The notes under the pieces are model-generated. The model made no database searches, was not told where the DNA came from, and saw only the letters and a list, made by a program, of their open reading frames with translations. The translations under genes were made by a program, and so were the position numbers. A stretch of DNA of 64,000 bases from NCBI RefSeq assembly GCF_002968635.1, contig NZ_PVBN01000006.1, positions 310,001 to 374,000 of the forward strand, read 5' to 3'. The stretch's first letter is position 1, and the number at the start of each line of letters is the position of its first letter. The DNA comes from Neorhizobium alkalisoli. GTDB lineage: Bacteria > Pseudomonadota > Alphaproteobacteria > Rhizobiales > Rhizobiaceae. Positions 45,537 through 55,000 of this stretch are shown here, piece after piece.

Positions 45537-46769
45537 TCATTCTCCTGCCGCTCGAACGGGGGGATGCGGCCTTGAGAGAATGATATCCTGATCCACGATC
45601 GAAAAAGCAAGGTTGAGATGGCCTTCGAAAACAAGTGACGGCTCATCGGGCGCAATCGTCAGCACCGGCATGCCGCCCAGCCGCACGACCTGCGCCTCGG
45701 CAAGCCCTTCCTCGATGCCCGCCTGCAGAAGGTCCTGATGCCGCGTCCCCGGCCCGGTGATGAAGACTGGCATATGGCCGTGCAGGCTGAGCAGGCGCGA
45801 AAGTCCGTTGCCGAGCGCAACGCCCGCCTGCCGGAAGGCGAGCTGCGCCCGGCGATTGCCTTGCCGGGCCTGGGCCGCGATCTTGTCGATTTCCGCAAGC
45901 GGCACGAACTTGGCGGGAATCGTATCGATCGGCACTTCGAAAGCGGTACGCAGAATGGCGTAGAAGCCCGCATAGGCCTCGATGCAGCCGCGCGCTCCAC
46001 AACGACAGAGAGCTCCATTGGGGATATGCAGCATATGCCCGAAATTCGGGGCGGAAATGTCGGGCGCCGCCGCCGTCCCGCGGCGTCCGATCCCCAGGCC
46101 GATGCTGTGGCCGAGCGAAAGCGCCGCAAGAACCGGTTCGCCTTCACCTGCCTTTTTTGCCTCGCGTTCGAGAAGCGCGCCGGCAACGAGCAGGGTCTCG
46201 TTGTTGAGGATGACTTTCGCAGGCCACCCGCCCTTCAGTACCGCCGTGAAATCCACCGCCTGGGCGCCGAAGACCGGCGACCAGATGAGGACGGGTTCGG
46301 AGACATGCGCCAGCCCCTTGCTACTGACCGAGATCAGCAAGACCTCGTCAGGATTGATGCGCGAACGGACGAGCACCCGCTCCAGCGCCGCCGAGATGGA
46401 ATCGATGAAGGCGGCGGTACCGCCCTGCGCACGCGGTTCGGTAAACCGGTCGAGGAGCGTGCCGGCATAATCCACCAGCGAATATTGAATGGAATCGGAG
46501 GAAATGATGACGATGATCAGGTAGCCGCAATTGCGCCGCTGGCTGAAGAGCACGCGCGGCCGTCCCCGGCCCGTCGCTGCCTGCTGCTCCATCTTTTCGA
46601 TGACGCCCGCACGCTCCAGCTCGGCCGTGATGGCGGAAATGGTGGCCGAAGCCAGCCGCGTCGCATCGGAAATCTCGGTATGGGCAAGCCGGCCATGGCG
46701 ACGCAGCGCAGACAGCACGAGTGCGCTGTTCTGCTGCCGGACCAGTTCGGTGCTCGATTTCGCCAGCAT
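45537..46769 (-). CDS. xylR: ROK-family repressor of xylose genes
   Basis: 410 residues from ATG 46769 (MLAKSSTELVRQQN). The N-terminal winged HTH is RLAHTEISDATRLASATISAITAELE (about 29-54). A ROK sugar-kinase-like domain follows, with the Zn motif CRCGARGCIEAYAG (about 255). It is divergent from xylF, and a perfect 19-bp palindrome lies between them. Repression relieved by xylose is the family expectation; the name rests on that context. Confidence 0.87.
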   Translation of the reverse strand: MLAKSSTELVRQQNSALVLSALRRHGRLAHTEISDATRLASATISAITAELERAGVIEKMEQQAATGRGRPRVLFSQRRNCGYLIIVIISSDSIQYSLVDYAGTLLDRFTEPRAQGGTAAFIDSISAALERVLVRSRINPDEVLLISVSSKGLAHVSEPVLIWSPVFGAQAVDFTAVLKGGWPAKVILNNETLLVAGALLEREAKKAGEGEPVLAALSLGHSIGLGIGRRGTAAAPDISAPNFGHMLHIPNGALCRCGARGCIEAYAGFYAILRTAFEVPIDTIPAKFVPLAEIDKIAAQARQGNRRAQLAFRQAGVALGNGLSRLLSLHGHMPVFITGPGTRHQDLLQAGIEEGLAEAQVVRLGGMPVLTIAPDEPSLVFEGHLNLAFSIVDQDIILSRPHPPVRAAGE

Positions 46770-46861
46770 GCCTTGCAGGGTTCTCCTCGCCTCTGTCGAT
46801 ACGGCAGTGCCCTGTCCTCCACAAGTGCCGATTGACAGCCATTTGAATCTCTGACATCTAA

Positions 46862-46880
46862 TTTCTCGACTGTCGAGAAA
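46862..46880. promoter_or_regulatory. Perfect 19-bp palindrome, probable XylR operator
   Basis: TTTCTCGAC (46862-46870) and GTCGAGAAA (46872-46880) flank a single T. It lies midway between the xylR ATG and the xylF ATG, so one bound repressor could block both promoters. Confidence 0.82.
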
Positions 46881-46968
46881 AAAGCTCGGAGGCTTTGCCC
46901 GACAGGTAATCTGGCGGGGGGAGAGCACGGAGGCTTTTGGCCCATCCGCCGTCACTCGGGAGGACATT

Positions 46969-48009
46969 ATGAGATCATTTGTAAAGCTGATGGCCGGCGC
47001 GGCCATCCTCGTTTCCATGAACACCGCCACCATGGCGGCCAATCTCGTCGTCGGCGTATCCTGGTCGAACTTCCAGGAAGAGCGCTGGAAGACGGACGAA
47101 GCCGCGATCAAGAAGGCGCTCGAAGCTGCCGGCGCAAAGTACATTTCCGCTGACGCCCAGTCTTCTGCCGCCAAGCAGCTCACCGATGTCGAATCGCTGA
47201 TTTCGCAGGGCGCCAACGCGCTTATCGTGCTCGCTCAGGACTCGGACGCGATCGGCCCAGCGATCGAAAAGGCGACCGCCGAAGGCATTCCGGTTGTTGG
47301 CTACGACCGCCTGATCGAAAACCCCGAAGCCTTCTACATCACCTTCGACAACAAGGAAGTCGGCCGCATGCAGGCGCAGGGCGTCTTCAAGGCGAAGCCG
47401 GAAGGCAACTATGTCTTCATCAAGGGCTCCTCCTCGGACCCGAACGCGGACTTCCTGTTTGCGGGCCAGATGGAAGTGCTGAAGGCAGCGGTCGATGCCG
47501 GCAAGATCAAGAATGTCGGCGAAGCCTATACGGACGGCTGGAAGCCTGAGAACGCTCAGAAGAACATGGAGCAGTTCCTGACCAAGAACAACAACAAGGT
47601 CGACGCGGTCGTCGCATCGAACGACGGCACCGCCGGCGGCGCGATTGCGGCGCTCGACGCCCAAGGCCTGGCAGGTTCGGTACCGGTCTCCGGCCAGGAC
47701 GCCGACAAGGCTGCGCTCAACCGCGTGGCGCTTGGCACCCAGACCGTATCCGTCTGGAAGGACAGCCGTGAACTCGGCAAGACGGCCGCCGAAATCGCGC
47801 TCGCTCTCGCTTCCGGCAAGAAGATGACCGAGATTCCGAACGTCCAGACCTTCAACGGCGGACCGAAGAAACAGGCCATGCAGTCGGTCTTCCTGAAGCC
47901 GCTGCCGATCACCAAGGACAACCTCGACGTGGTCATCAAGGCCGGCTGGATCAGCAAGGCGGAAGCCTGCCAGGGCGTCAAGGCCGGCGCGGTCGCAGCC
48001 TGCAAGTAA
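46969..48009 (+). CDS. xylF: D-xylose ABC transporter substrate-binding protein
   Basis: 346 residues. A signal peptide covers about 1-23 ([18 protein letters not shown]). The mature protein matches XylF strongly: [82 protein letters not shown] and [10 protein letters not shown]. It binds xylose in the periplasm and delivers it to XylH/XylG. A terminator 28 bp downstream would raise its transcript level over the rest of the operon. Confidence 0.95.
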   Translation: MRSFVKLMAGAAILVSMNTATMAANLVVGVSWSNFQEERWKTDEAAIKKALEAAGAKYISADAQSSAAKQLTDVESLISQGANALIVLAQDSDAIGPAIEKATAEGIPVVGYDRLIENPEAFYITFDNKEVGRMQAQGVFKAKPEGNYVFIKGSSSDPNADFLFAGQMEVLKAAVDAGKIKNVGEAYTDGWKPENAQKNMEQFLTKNNNKVDAVVASNDGTAGGAIAALDAQGLAGSVPVSGQDADKAALNRVALGTQTVSVWKDSRELGKTAAEIALALASGKKMTEIPNVQTFNGGPKKQAMQSVFLKPLPITKDNLDVVIKAGWISKAEACQGVKAGAVAACK

Positions 48010-48037
48010 GAATGACCATGTCCAGCCGATAAACGTG

Positions 48038-48073
48038 CCGACGCCGCAGCATTTCTGCCGCGGCGTCGGTTTT
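48038..48073 (+). terminator. Intra-operon terminator/attenuator after xylF
   Basis: A 10-bp perfect stem (48038-48047 with 48060-48069) is followed by TTTTC. Located between xylF and xylH, it probably gives partial termination, yielding excess binding protein. Confidence 0.8.
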
Positions 48074-48190
48074 CGGCGTAAGATGCGCGGCCGCGTGAAC
48101 AAGCGAAAAGCGGCAAAGCGCCATTGAGAGGTGCTGACCGGCCGGAGATTTCCGGCTGTAATGCCCTCAAAAAGGTGGGGAACGGCAAAG

Positions 48191-49516
48191 ATGGCCGATA
48201 CGATGCAAACCACAACGAAATCGACAACATCGGTGGGAACGGGCCAGGCGGAGGGCAATCTGCTGTCGCGCTTCTTCCGTGCAACCGAGATCGACACCCG
48301 CATGCTCGGCATGATCGGCGCGCTGCTGATCATCTGGGTCGGCTTCCACATATTGACGGGCGGCCTGTTCCTGACGCCGCGAAACCTCTGGAACCTCTCG
48401 GTTCAGACCGCCTCCGTCGCCGTCATGGCGACGGGCATGGTGCTGGTCATCGTGACCCGCAACATCGATCTTTCGGTCGGCTCCATCCTCGGCTTCACCG
48501 GCATGATCATGGGCGTGCTCCAGGCACGGCTGCTGCCGGAAATGTTGGGTTTCAATCATCCGGCCATCTGGCTGATCACGCTTTGTGCGGGATTGCTGAT
48601 CGGCGGCCTGATCGGCACGCTGCACGGCGCCATCATCGCCTTCCTCAGCGTCCCCTCCTTCATCGTCACGCTCGGCGGCCTGCTCGTCTGGCGCGGCGCC
48701 ACCTGGTTCGTCACCAGTGGCCAGACGGTCGCCCCGATGGACGCCAACTTCCGCCTGATGGGCGGTGGCACGGAAGGCTCGATCGGCGCCACCTGGAGCT
48801 GGATCGTCGGCATTCTCGCCTGTCTTGCGATCGTCGCGGCGATCATCAATGCCCGTCGTCAGCGCAAGCGCTTCCATTTTCCCCGCCGTCCGGTATGGGC
48901 CGAATATGTGCTGGTCGCGCTCGGCTGCGCCATCGTTCTCGGCGCCGTCTGGATCGCCAACCAATACTATTGGCCGGTCAACATCGCCCGCCGCTATGCC
49001 GAAGCGAACAACATTGCCTGGCCGGAAGGCGGACTGTTCATTTCCCAAGGCATTGCGGTGCCGGTCCTGATGGCGATCGCCGTCGGCATCGTGATGACCT
49101 TCATCGCCACCAGGCTCCGCTTTGGCCGCTACGTCTTTGCGATCGGCGGCAACCCGGAAGCAGCCGAACTCGCCGGCATCAAGACCCGCTGGGTGACGGT
49201 GAAGATCTTCGCGCTGATGGGCGTGCTCTGCGCCATCGCCGCTGCGATTTCCACCGCCCGCCTCAACGCGGCGACCAATGCGCAAGGGGAACTCGACGAG
49301 CTCTATACCATCGCGGCGGCGGTCATCGGCGGCACCTCTCTTGCGGGCGGCATGGGATCGATCGCCGGCGCGATGCTCGGGGCGCTGGTCATGCAGTCCC
49401 TTCAGTCCGGCATGGTGCTGCTCGGCATCGACACGCCCTTCCAGCGCATCGTCGTCGGCATGGTGCTTGTCGTGGCCGTCTGGCTCGACACCGTCTACCG
49501 CGCCAAAGCCAAGTAA
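48191..49516 (+). CDS. xylH: Xylose ABC transporter permease
   Basis: 441 residues from ATG 48191. About ten TM helices are arranged as in the RbsC/XylH family: MVLVIVTRNIDLSVGSILGF, GLIGTLHGAIIAFLSVPSFIVTLGGL, KTRWVTVKIFALMGVLCAIAAAI, TIAAAVIGGTSLAGGMGSIAGAMLGAL. The mid-protein insertion with YYWPVNIARRYAE is typical of XylH. It is followed 27 bp later by xylG. Confidence 0.94.
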   Translation: MADTMQTTTKSTTSVGTGQAEGNLLSRFFRATEIDTRMLGMIGALLIIWVGFHILTGGLFLTPRNLWNLSVQTASVAVMATGMVLVIVTRNIDLSVGSILGFTGMIMGVLQARLLPEMLGFNHPAIWLITLCAGLLIGGLIGTLHGAIIAFLSVPSFIVTLGGLLVWRGATWFVTSGQTVAPMDANFRLMGGGTEGSIGATWSWIVGILACLAIVAAIINARRQRKRFHFPRRPVWAEYVLVALGCAIVLGAVWIANQYYWPVNIARRYAEANNIAWPEGGLFISQGIAVPVLMAIAVGIVMTFIATRLRFGRYVFAIGGNPEAAELAGIKTRWVTVKIFALMGVLCAIAAAISTARLNAATNAQGELDELYTIAAAVIGGTSLAGGMGSIAGAMLGALVMQSLQSGMVLLGIDTPFQRIVVGMVLVVAVWLDTVYRAKAK

Positions 49517-49543
49517 CCGGCCAAATAAACAGGAGTTTTCATC

Positions 49544-50329
49544 GTGACGGAACCAACCAATCCGCTCGTGGAAATGAAGAACATTTCCATCTCCTTCGGC
49601 GGGATCCACGCTGTCGAGAACGCCTCGGTCGATCTGTTTCCCGGCGAGGTCGTGGCCTTGCTCGGCCACAACGGCGCCGGCAAATCGACATTGATCAAGA
49701 TCCTCTCGGGCGCCTACAAGCGCGACGCCGGAGACATTCTGATCAACGGCGAGCAGGCCGATATCCGCAACCCGCGCGACGCCAAGAAGTTCGGCATCGA
49801 GACGATCTACCAGACGCTCGCCGTCGCCGACAACGTCGATGCCGCCGCCAACCTCTATCTCGGCCGCGAACTGCAGACCAAATGGGGCACGCTCGACGAT
49901 GTGGCGATGGAAGCCAACACCCGCGAGGTGATGGGGCGCTTGAACCCCAACTTCAAGCGCTTCAAGGAGCCCGTGAAGGCCCTTTCCGGCGGCCAGCGGC
50001 AGTCGGTGGCGATCGCCCGCGCCATCCTCTTCGACGCCCGCATCCTGATCATGGACGAGCCGACGGCAGCACTCGGGCCGCAGGAGACCGCGCAGGTCGG
50101 CGATCTCATTAAGCAGCTGAAGCGCGAAGGGATCGGCATCTTCCTGATCAGCCACGACATCCACGACGTCTTCGATCTCGCCGACCGCGTCTTCGTGATG
50201 AAGAACGGCAAGGTGGTCGGCCACGCCCGCACGGAAGACGTCACCAAGGACGAGGTGCTCGGCATGATCATTCTCGGCAAGGTGCCGCCCGGCGCCACCC
50301 CCGGCCCCGGCGCCATGAAAGTGGCGTGA
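49544..50329 (+). CDS. xylG: Xylose ABC transporter ATP-binding protein, single domain
   Basis: 261 residues from GTG 49544 (AGGAG 8 bp upstream). Walker A is GHNGAGKST (about 43-51), the signature is LSGGQRQ (about 147) and Walker B is [11 protein letters not shown], with a switch His in [10 protein letters not shown]. coli XylG has two nucleotide-binding domains; this form has one, so two copies should pair per transporter. It closes the xylFHG operon. Confidence 0.94.
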   Translation: MTEPTNPLVEMKNISISFGGIHAVENASVDLFPGEVVALLGHNGAGKSTLIKILSGAYKRDAGDILINGEQADIRNPRDAKKFGIETIYQTLAVADNVDAAANLYLGRELQTKWGTLDDVAMEANTREVMGRLNPNFKRFKEPVKALSGGQRQSVAIARAILFDARILIMDEPTAALGPQETAQVGDLIKQLKREGIGIFLISHDIHDVFDLADRVFVMKNGKVVGHARTEDVTKDEVLGMIILGKVPPGATPGPGAMKVA

Positions 50330-50390
50330 TTTGCGGGAATCCGTTGTTTGCCCGCCTTTCTCGGTCCGCCGCCGCAGAGAGGCGTGGCAA

Positions 50391-50422
50391 GGCGGAACCG
50401 GAAACTCTTTTCCGGTTCCGCC
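50391..50422 (+). terminator. 14-bp perfect hairpin after xylG
   Basis: GGCGGAACCGGAAA (50391-50404) pairs fully with 50409-50422 across a CTCT loop. There is no T-run after it, so it may act as an mRNA-stabilising or Rho-assisted 3' end. Confidence 0.7.
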
Positions 50423-50525
50423 TATTCCATCGAAATTGACGCCTCTTGAAATTGACGATTGATGCGGCAGTCATCCTGGGTTAAGAACCTGCCATCGGAC
50501 AGGGCGAGTCACCGCCTCACGGTTA

Positions 50526-50602
50526 GCACCCGTAGCTCAGCTGGATAGAGTGTTGGATTCCGATTCCAAAGGTCACAGGTTCGAATCCTGTCGGGTGCGC
50601 CA
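50526..50602 (+). tRNA. tRNA-Arg, anticodon CCG
   Basis: Cloverleaf readable by eye: acceptor GCACCCG with CGGGTGC, D-arm GCTC/AGAG, anticodon stem TTGGA/TCCAA with loop TTCCGAT (anticodon CCG, codon CGG), T-arm ACAGG/CCTGT with TTCGAAT, discriminator G, and encoded CCA (50600-50602). tRNA-Arg genes are common integration sites for genomic islands, and accessory genes begin just downstream. Confidence 0.97.
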
Positions 50603-51190
50603 ATCTTTTCAAGTGATTAGGCCGAAGTGCTAAACTGAGAAGTTCCTCACAGGAAGCATATAGGAAGCAGGTAATTGAACCAGCTAGGTGTGCGCTAAGC
50701 GTGGCGCGGCGCCGTCTTCTGGACAAATTGGCGTTATGCTCGTTCATGGTCCCAACTCAAAGGTTCGAAACCACCTGGGCCGTCGGTTTCCTCTTTGACA
50801 AGCCACAGAACGGGATCGCCGTCGACAAGGACGCACGTTACCTGGATCATGTTTGCCACCTGAATAGGGCTGAAGCCAATTCCGACCCTTTCAGAGCTTC
50901 GTCACTCACAGCGATATCCACGGGCGTATGATCGCATCTCCGGCCATTCCCATGCCCAAGCCACCCGCTTTCCTTGGAAGGTCGCTGGTAGTCGCAGCAA
51001 CGAAAACATTTAGGCGTCAGCAGGAACCCCAACCCTCAGAGGTGGCGGCCGGTTCGCTCTTTGTATTGGCCCGAGAGATGACATCTCAAGGGCCATTGGC
51101 CTTCAATATCAGGTATTGGGTTATGGGGTCATCTTCTGAAACAGCGTATCGGTAAAGCCGCGAGCAAGCGACGTTTTCAAAAAGTCTAGT
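50603..51190. other. Interval between tRNA-Arg and the broken ABC exporter
   Basis: About 590 bp with no confident gene. Minus-strand frames at about 50745-51032 look like a short protein split over two frames (DHTPVDIAVSDEALKGSELASALF-type residues, then MIQVTCVLVDGDPVLWLV in another frame). A decayed small gene is possible. No integrase remnant or second copy of the tRNA 3' end was found. Confidence 0.4.
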
Positions 51191-53043
51191 TTATCTAATG
51201 TCGTCCGGAATAAAGCCGCCCGTCTGGTGTTTCCACAGCCGGGCAAACAACCCGTCCTGCTCGACCAGTTCATCCGGCCTACCCTCCTCCACGATGCGTC
51301 CGTGATCGAGCACGACGATCCTATCCATCCTGGCAATGGTCGACAGGCGGTGGGCTATGGCGATCACCGTCTTTCCCTCCATCACCAGGTTGAGCTTTTC
51401 CTGGATGGCGGATTCGGATTCGCTGTCCAGCGCCGAGGTCGCCTCGTCGAGCACCAGGATCGGCGCATCCTTCAGGAGCACGCGGGCGATGGCCACCCGC
51501 TGGCGCTGACCACCGGATAGTTTGATGCCGCGATCGCCGACGAAGGCGTCATAGCCCTTGCGGCCCTCGCTGTCGGTAAGACCAGCGATGAAGCCATCGG
51601 CGCTTGCCAGTTTCGCCACGGCCTCGATCTCCTCCTGTGTAGCCTCCGGCCGACCGTAGCGGATGTTGTCGCCAACCGAGCGGTGCAGCAGCGCGACATC
51701 CTGAGCGATGACGCCGATGGCGAGGCGAAGGCTGGATTGGATCACCGTGCGGATATCCTGCCCGTCGATGAGGATCGCGCCGTCGTTGATGTCGTAAAAG
51801 CGCAGGAGCAGGTTTGCGAGGGTCGTCTTGCCAGCGCCCGATAGGCGACCAGGCCCACCTTCTCGCCGGGCCGCACGGTCAGCGACAGGGCGTCGATAAC
51901 TGGCTTGCCCGACTTGTAGGCGAAACGGACATTCTCGAACCTGATCTCGCCCCGCTGCACGACAAGTTCGGCCGCATCCGGCTGGTCGGTGATTGTCGGC
52001 GGCGTCGTCATGACGGGCATGGCATCCTTGATCGTGCCGATTGCCTGGAAGATCTGCTGCCCCATCTGCAGGAATGTAAATGTGTGACCGGAGAGACGGC
52101 TCAGAACATAGACGGCGGCTGTGAACTGGCCGATCGTGACGAAGCCATCGACGAGACCGGTAAAGCCGATCGACAGAATTGCCAGCCAGTGCATCATGTT
52201 GAGCACGACGACTATGACCTCGGCGGTACGGTAGATGCGCTGTTCGCTCTGCTGCGCCTCGATCGCCTTGCCGATTATTCCTTTGATAGCGCCGGCCTCG
52301 CTGTCTTCCGCTGCGAATTGTTTGACCATCTGCATGTTGGCGTAGAGATCGGTGATGGCACCGGAAATCAGACTGCGACGCTTGGCGGAGCGGCGTGAGC
52401 GCTCGGTGAAGACGGGCGCCAGCCTCACGGCGAGCAGTACGTTGAGCGTGATCCAAATGATGGACGGCAGGGCAAGCTGCCAGGAGAGCGCGCTTAGAAG
52501 GACGACGGAGCCGACCATCTGCATGATAAAGCGGGGGATGGACTGGAAGGCCGAAATTACCTGCTGCTGCACGGCTGACGCCACCTGCTGCAGGCGCGAG
52601 GCGACCTGGCCGGCATAGAGATCGTGGAAGAAGGCGAGGTCCTGCCGCTCCACCGCCCTGTGGCCCTGCCATTGAATGGCGGCCGGCATGCCGATACCGA
52701 GCGTGTGCGAGTTCAGCGTATTGACGAGGAACGAGGCAATCGGGATGCTGGGGAAAAGCAACAGGCCGAGGAAGATCAGCAGCATCCGGTCGTTGTGCAG
52801 GAACGCGACAGCACCCTGCTGGGTGACGCCATCGACGATAACAGACAGGCCCCAGACGATCGTCAGGTTCATGGCCTCAATCGCCATGGTGCAGAGGGCG
52901 AGCGTGATCAGGATGCCGCGAAACATCAGGACGAAGTGAAGAAGAACGGCCACTGGCCCCTTCGACGGCAGCGGCCGGTAGGGGATGTCGAGCGGCCGGA
53001 TCAGGCTTTCGAAGGGGCGGTAGATCGCATCTGAGATCGACAT
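51191..53043 (-). pseudogene. ABC transporter, fused permease/ATPase, frameshifted at Walker A
   Basis: From ATG 53043 one frame encodes an ABC exporter membrane domain (six TM helices, about 370 residues) up to RPGEKVGLV, then leaves register. The remaining nucleotide-binding domain continues in another frame from [18 protein letters not shown] through [16 protein letters not shown] and [16 protein letters not shown] to IRTVIQ..PDDIR. The junction is consistent with loss of one base at about 51841 (GYSGAGKT expected, AYRALAR read). It is either a true inactivation or a sequencing error. An intact product would be a roughly 620-residue half-exporter, substrate unknown. Confidence 0.85.
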
Positions 53044-53634
53044 TGCTTGCTCGAACTCTAAGTGGAAAGGAGGGCGAGACTCAACTGCAGGCACAGGATC
53101 ACCTTCCGCCCGCAACATCAACTGCAACATCTCAGCAAATTCAGGATTTCCGCGTCGGCAGAATGGCCGCTTAATACTTAGGCATAGGTGAGGCACCAGT
53201 CAGGAGCGCGAACCCGGCGTCGTTCAGCAGGCACCTCGCCAGTCCGGAACAGCCGCGTTACCTTCTTGTGCTCCCCGCTCTCGAATGCCGCTGCAAGCGC
53301 TTTTCCGGTTCCCATCGGGAACAGGAAGCAAGGCTCCACGGCATCCGAAAAACGGATCCTGTGAGCTGTCTGACGGCCTCACCGGCTGAGAGGAGTTTGA
53401 TCGAGATGGCCTTCTCCGCAGAGAAACTAAGCGCGGCGGCAGGCCGCGTCGAGTTCACGAAGAAAAGATGTGCGGGTCAGGGTCACCTTGAGTGACCAAT
53501 CAGGGGCCGATACCGGACAGGCAGATTCTGGGGAGAATTTTGGGGAACCTGCCGTTATCTTATCTGCACACGAGACCGGCGATACGACAGCGTGGATAGT
53601 GAAGACCATTGCGGGCGGTCCGGAACTTTCTACG
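53044..53634. other. Intergenic region between ABC pseudogene and the CBASS regulators
   Basis: About 590 bp. A few short frames occur on both strands (for example 53470-53730 plus, antisense to the ImmA gene end) but none matches a family I recognise or has a clear ribosome site. A promoter for the ABC gene is expected near 53050-53200. Confidence 0.45.
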
Positions 53635-54519
53635 TTAACGTCCATAGGCAAAACGCGGAGTGTAGCTTTGCACCAGGCTCGCTTCTTCGTCCTCTTCCTC
53701 ATAAGCGTTTTCCGCGAGCGCGTCGCTTGAGAACACGGTCAGCGTGTGACCGAAGGAACCTAGCCCGACAATTTCCTCGTCGAGCTTGATATGCGCAGGC
53801 CCGTCGAACCAGTCAGCGAGAGACGTTTCCTGCGTGAGGTGTCGGCCGTATGCGACGTTTTCGGGATCGCGGTTGAATTCTCTCGTCGCGCTATCCGGCA
53901 GTGGCGTGCCCTTACGGAGGAAAGTGAGCTTGCCCAGACTTTTGAACCCCTCAGACATGAAGCAGTAGCTGATATTGGGGCCCTCGCTCACAAGGATTGC
54001 CATTGGATACGGACTGCACTCTGCAGCGCGGATTGCAGCGGCAGTCAGAGAACACTTTGACTTGTCGGCAAGCGCTTCTATTCCAGAAAGACCAATCACG
54101 CCGCTCCCAAGTTCCTTCCTCGCTAGGAGCGTGGGCATGAGAAGACCCGAGGCGAAGTGGTCGGCTTCAAGTTCGATTGAGCTATCGCCCTGGCTAAACC
54201 CTGCGCGAGAGATATGCATCTTGCTGGATTTGAGAATTTCCTCGGGATGGCCATCCAGAAAGTAGTGGCCTAGCTCATGTGCAACAGTGAAGCGCTGATA
54301 GCCGTCATTGTCGATATCGGTCGCATAGAAGATCGAAGGGTAATCCTCATCGAAGATAATTCCGCCGCTGACGCCTTTGGCAATTGCCGGCTTTGGTACA
54401 ATCATGATGTCTTCGGTTTCGGCAATCTTAAAGGGATCGACGGGAAGTGTTTCGAATCCCTTCTCGGTTGCGATGCGCTCGCCATGCTGGCGTGCCATGG
54501 TAAGACGGAATTTAGCCAT
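53635..54519 (-). CDS. ImmA/IrrE-type metallopeptidase
   Basis: 294 residues from ATG 54519. The zinc peptidase motif HELGHYFLDGH (about 80) and the downstream ELEADHFASGLLMP (second metal ligand) define the COG2856/ImmA family. These peptidases cleave partner XRE repressors in phages and stress loci. Its start overlaps the XRE gene end by 8 bp, so the two form one unit. The unit is divergent from the CBASS operon, suggesting it de-represses it. Confidence 0.92.
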   Translation of the reverse strand: MAKFRLTMARQHGERIATEKGFETLPVDPFKIAETEDIMIVPKPAIAKGVSGGIIFDEDYPSIFYATDIDNDGYQRFTVAHELGHYFLDGHPEEILKSSKMHISRAGFSQGDSSIELEADHFASGLLMPTLLARKELGSGVIGLSGIEALADKSKCSLTAAAIRAAECSPYPMAILVSEGPNISYCFMSEGFKSLGKLTFLRKGTPLPDSATREFNRDPENVAYGRHLTQETSLADWFDGPAHIKLDEEIVGLGSFGHTLTVFSSDALAENAYEEEDEEASLVQSYTPRFAYGR

Positions 54520-54850
54520 CACTCTTTTTTTTCTGGTTGATCAGGTCGATCATCATCTGAATATGTTCACGGTCAGCGGAGGTCAGATTTTCTTCGCCGC
54601 GAAATGCAGTTGTTGCCCCCTGCATGTCCGGGGTGCGTCCAAGCAGATAGTCGGCCGAGACCTCCAACGCTTTAGCAAGCGCCCTGACATTGGCGAAAGA
54701 TGGCTTGCGGCGATTGCGCTCGAAGTGACCGATGGCAGCAGGTTGCAGTCCCGACGCCTTGGCCAACTCCGTTTGATTTAGTCCTCTTGCTTCGCGGGCG
54801 GCCAAAAGCCGATCCCCGAATTCCTGTTCTTTCTTCGGGCTATTTGACAC
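54512..54850 (-). CDS. XRE-family transcriptional repressor
   Basis: 112 residues from GTG 54850 (AGGA 5 bp upstream); a longer frame begins at 54901. The HTH is FGDRLLAAREARGLNQTELAKASGLQPAAIGHFERNRRKPS (about residues 10-50). The C-terminal segment ends with HIQMMIDLINQKKKSDG, a possible cleavage or dimer region. One of two CCTACG-N4-CGTAGG dyads lies 22 bp upstream of its start, consistent with autoregulation. Confidence 0.92.
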   Translation of the reverse strand: MSNSPKKEQEFGDRLLAAREARGLNQTELAKASGLQPAAIGHFERNRRKPSFANVRALAKALEVSADYLLGRTPDMQGATTAFRGEENLTSADREHIQMMIDLINQKKKSDG

Positions 54851-54871
54851 GACGTTCCTGGCTATGTTATT

Positions 54872-54887
54872 CCTACGAATACGTAGG
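54872..54887. promoter_or_regulatory. Dyad 1, CCTACG-N4-CGTAGG
   Basis: Perfect 6-bp arms (54872-54877, 54882-54887) with spacer AATA. It lies 22 bp from the XRE start codon and is a probable repressor site controlling the regulator's own promoter. Confidence 0.75.
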
Positions 54888-54931
54888 GCATCGGTGGCCA
54901 CCTTAAGGGTGGTTTTTTGATACCCAGATGC

Positions 54932-54947
54932 CCTACGGGTTCGTAGG
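54932..54947. promoter_or_regulatory. Dyad 2, CCTACG-N4-CGTAGG
   Basis: Same arms as dyad 1 with spacer GGTT, exactly 60 bp from it, 54 bp before the cap5 start. Between the two lies CCACC/GGTGG (54898-54912) followed by TTTTTT, a small plus-strand terminator-like stem that would stop read-through toward cap5. Confidence 0.75.
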
Positions 54948-55000
54948 TAATGGTACTACTGACTTGCGATATTTGTCAATAACCGGGAAGGGGTGATGCA

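Noticed and set aside
50523..50747. Minus-strand open frame of 74 codons crossing the tRNA gene
   Set aside because: Its C-terminus is the antisense translation of tRNA-Arg ([16 protein letters not shown] type), a classic false call.
51741..51860. Programmed frameshift to rescue the ABC exporter
   Set aside because: No slippery heptamer or downstream structure is evident at the shift, and Walker A would be altered; mutation or error is simpler.
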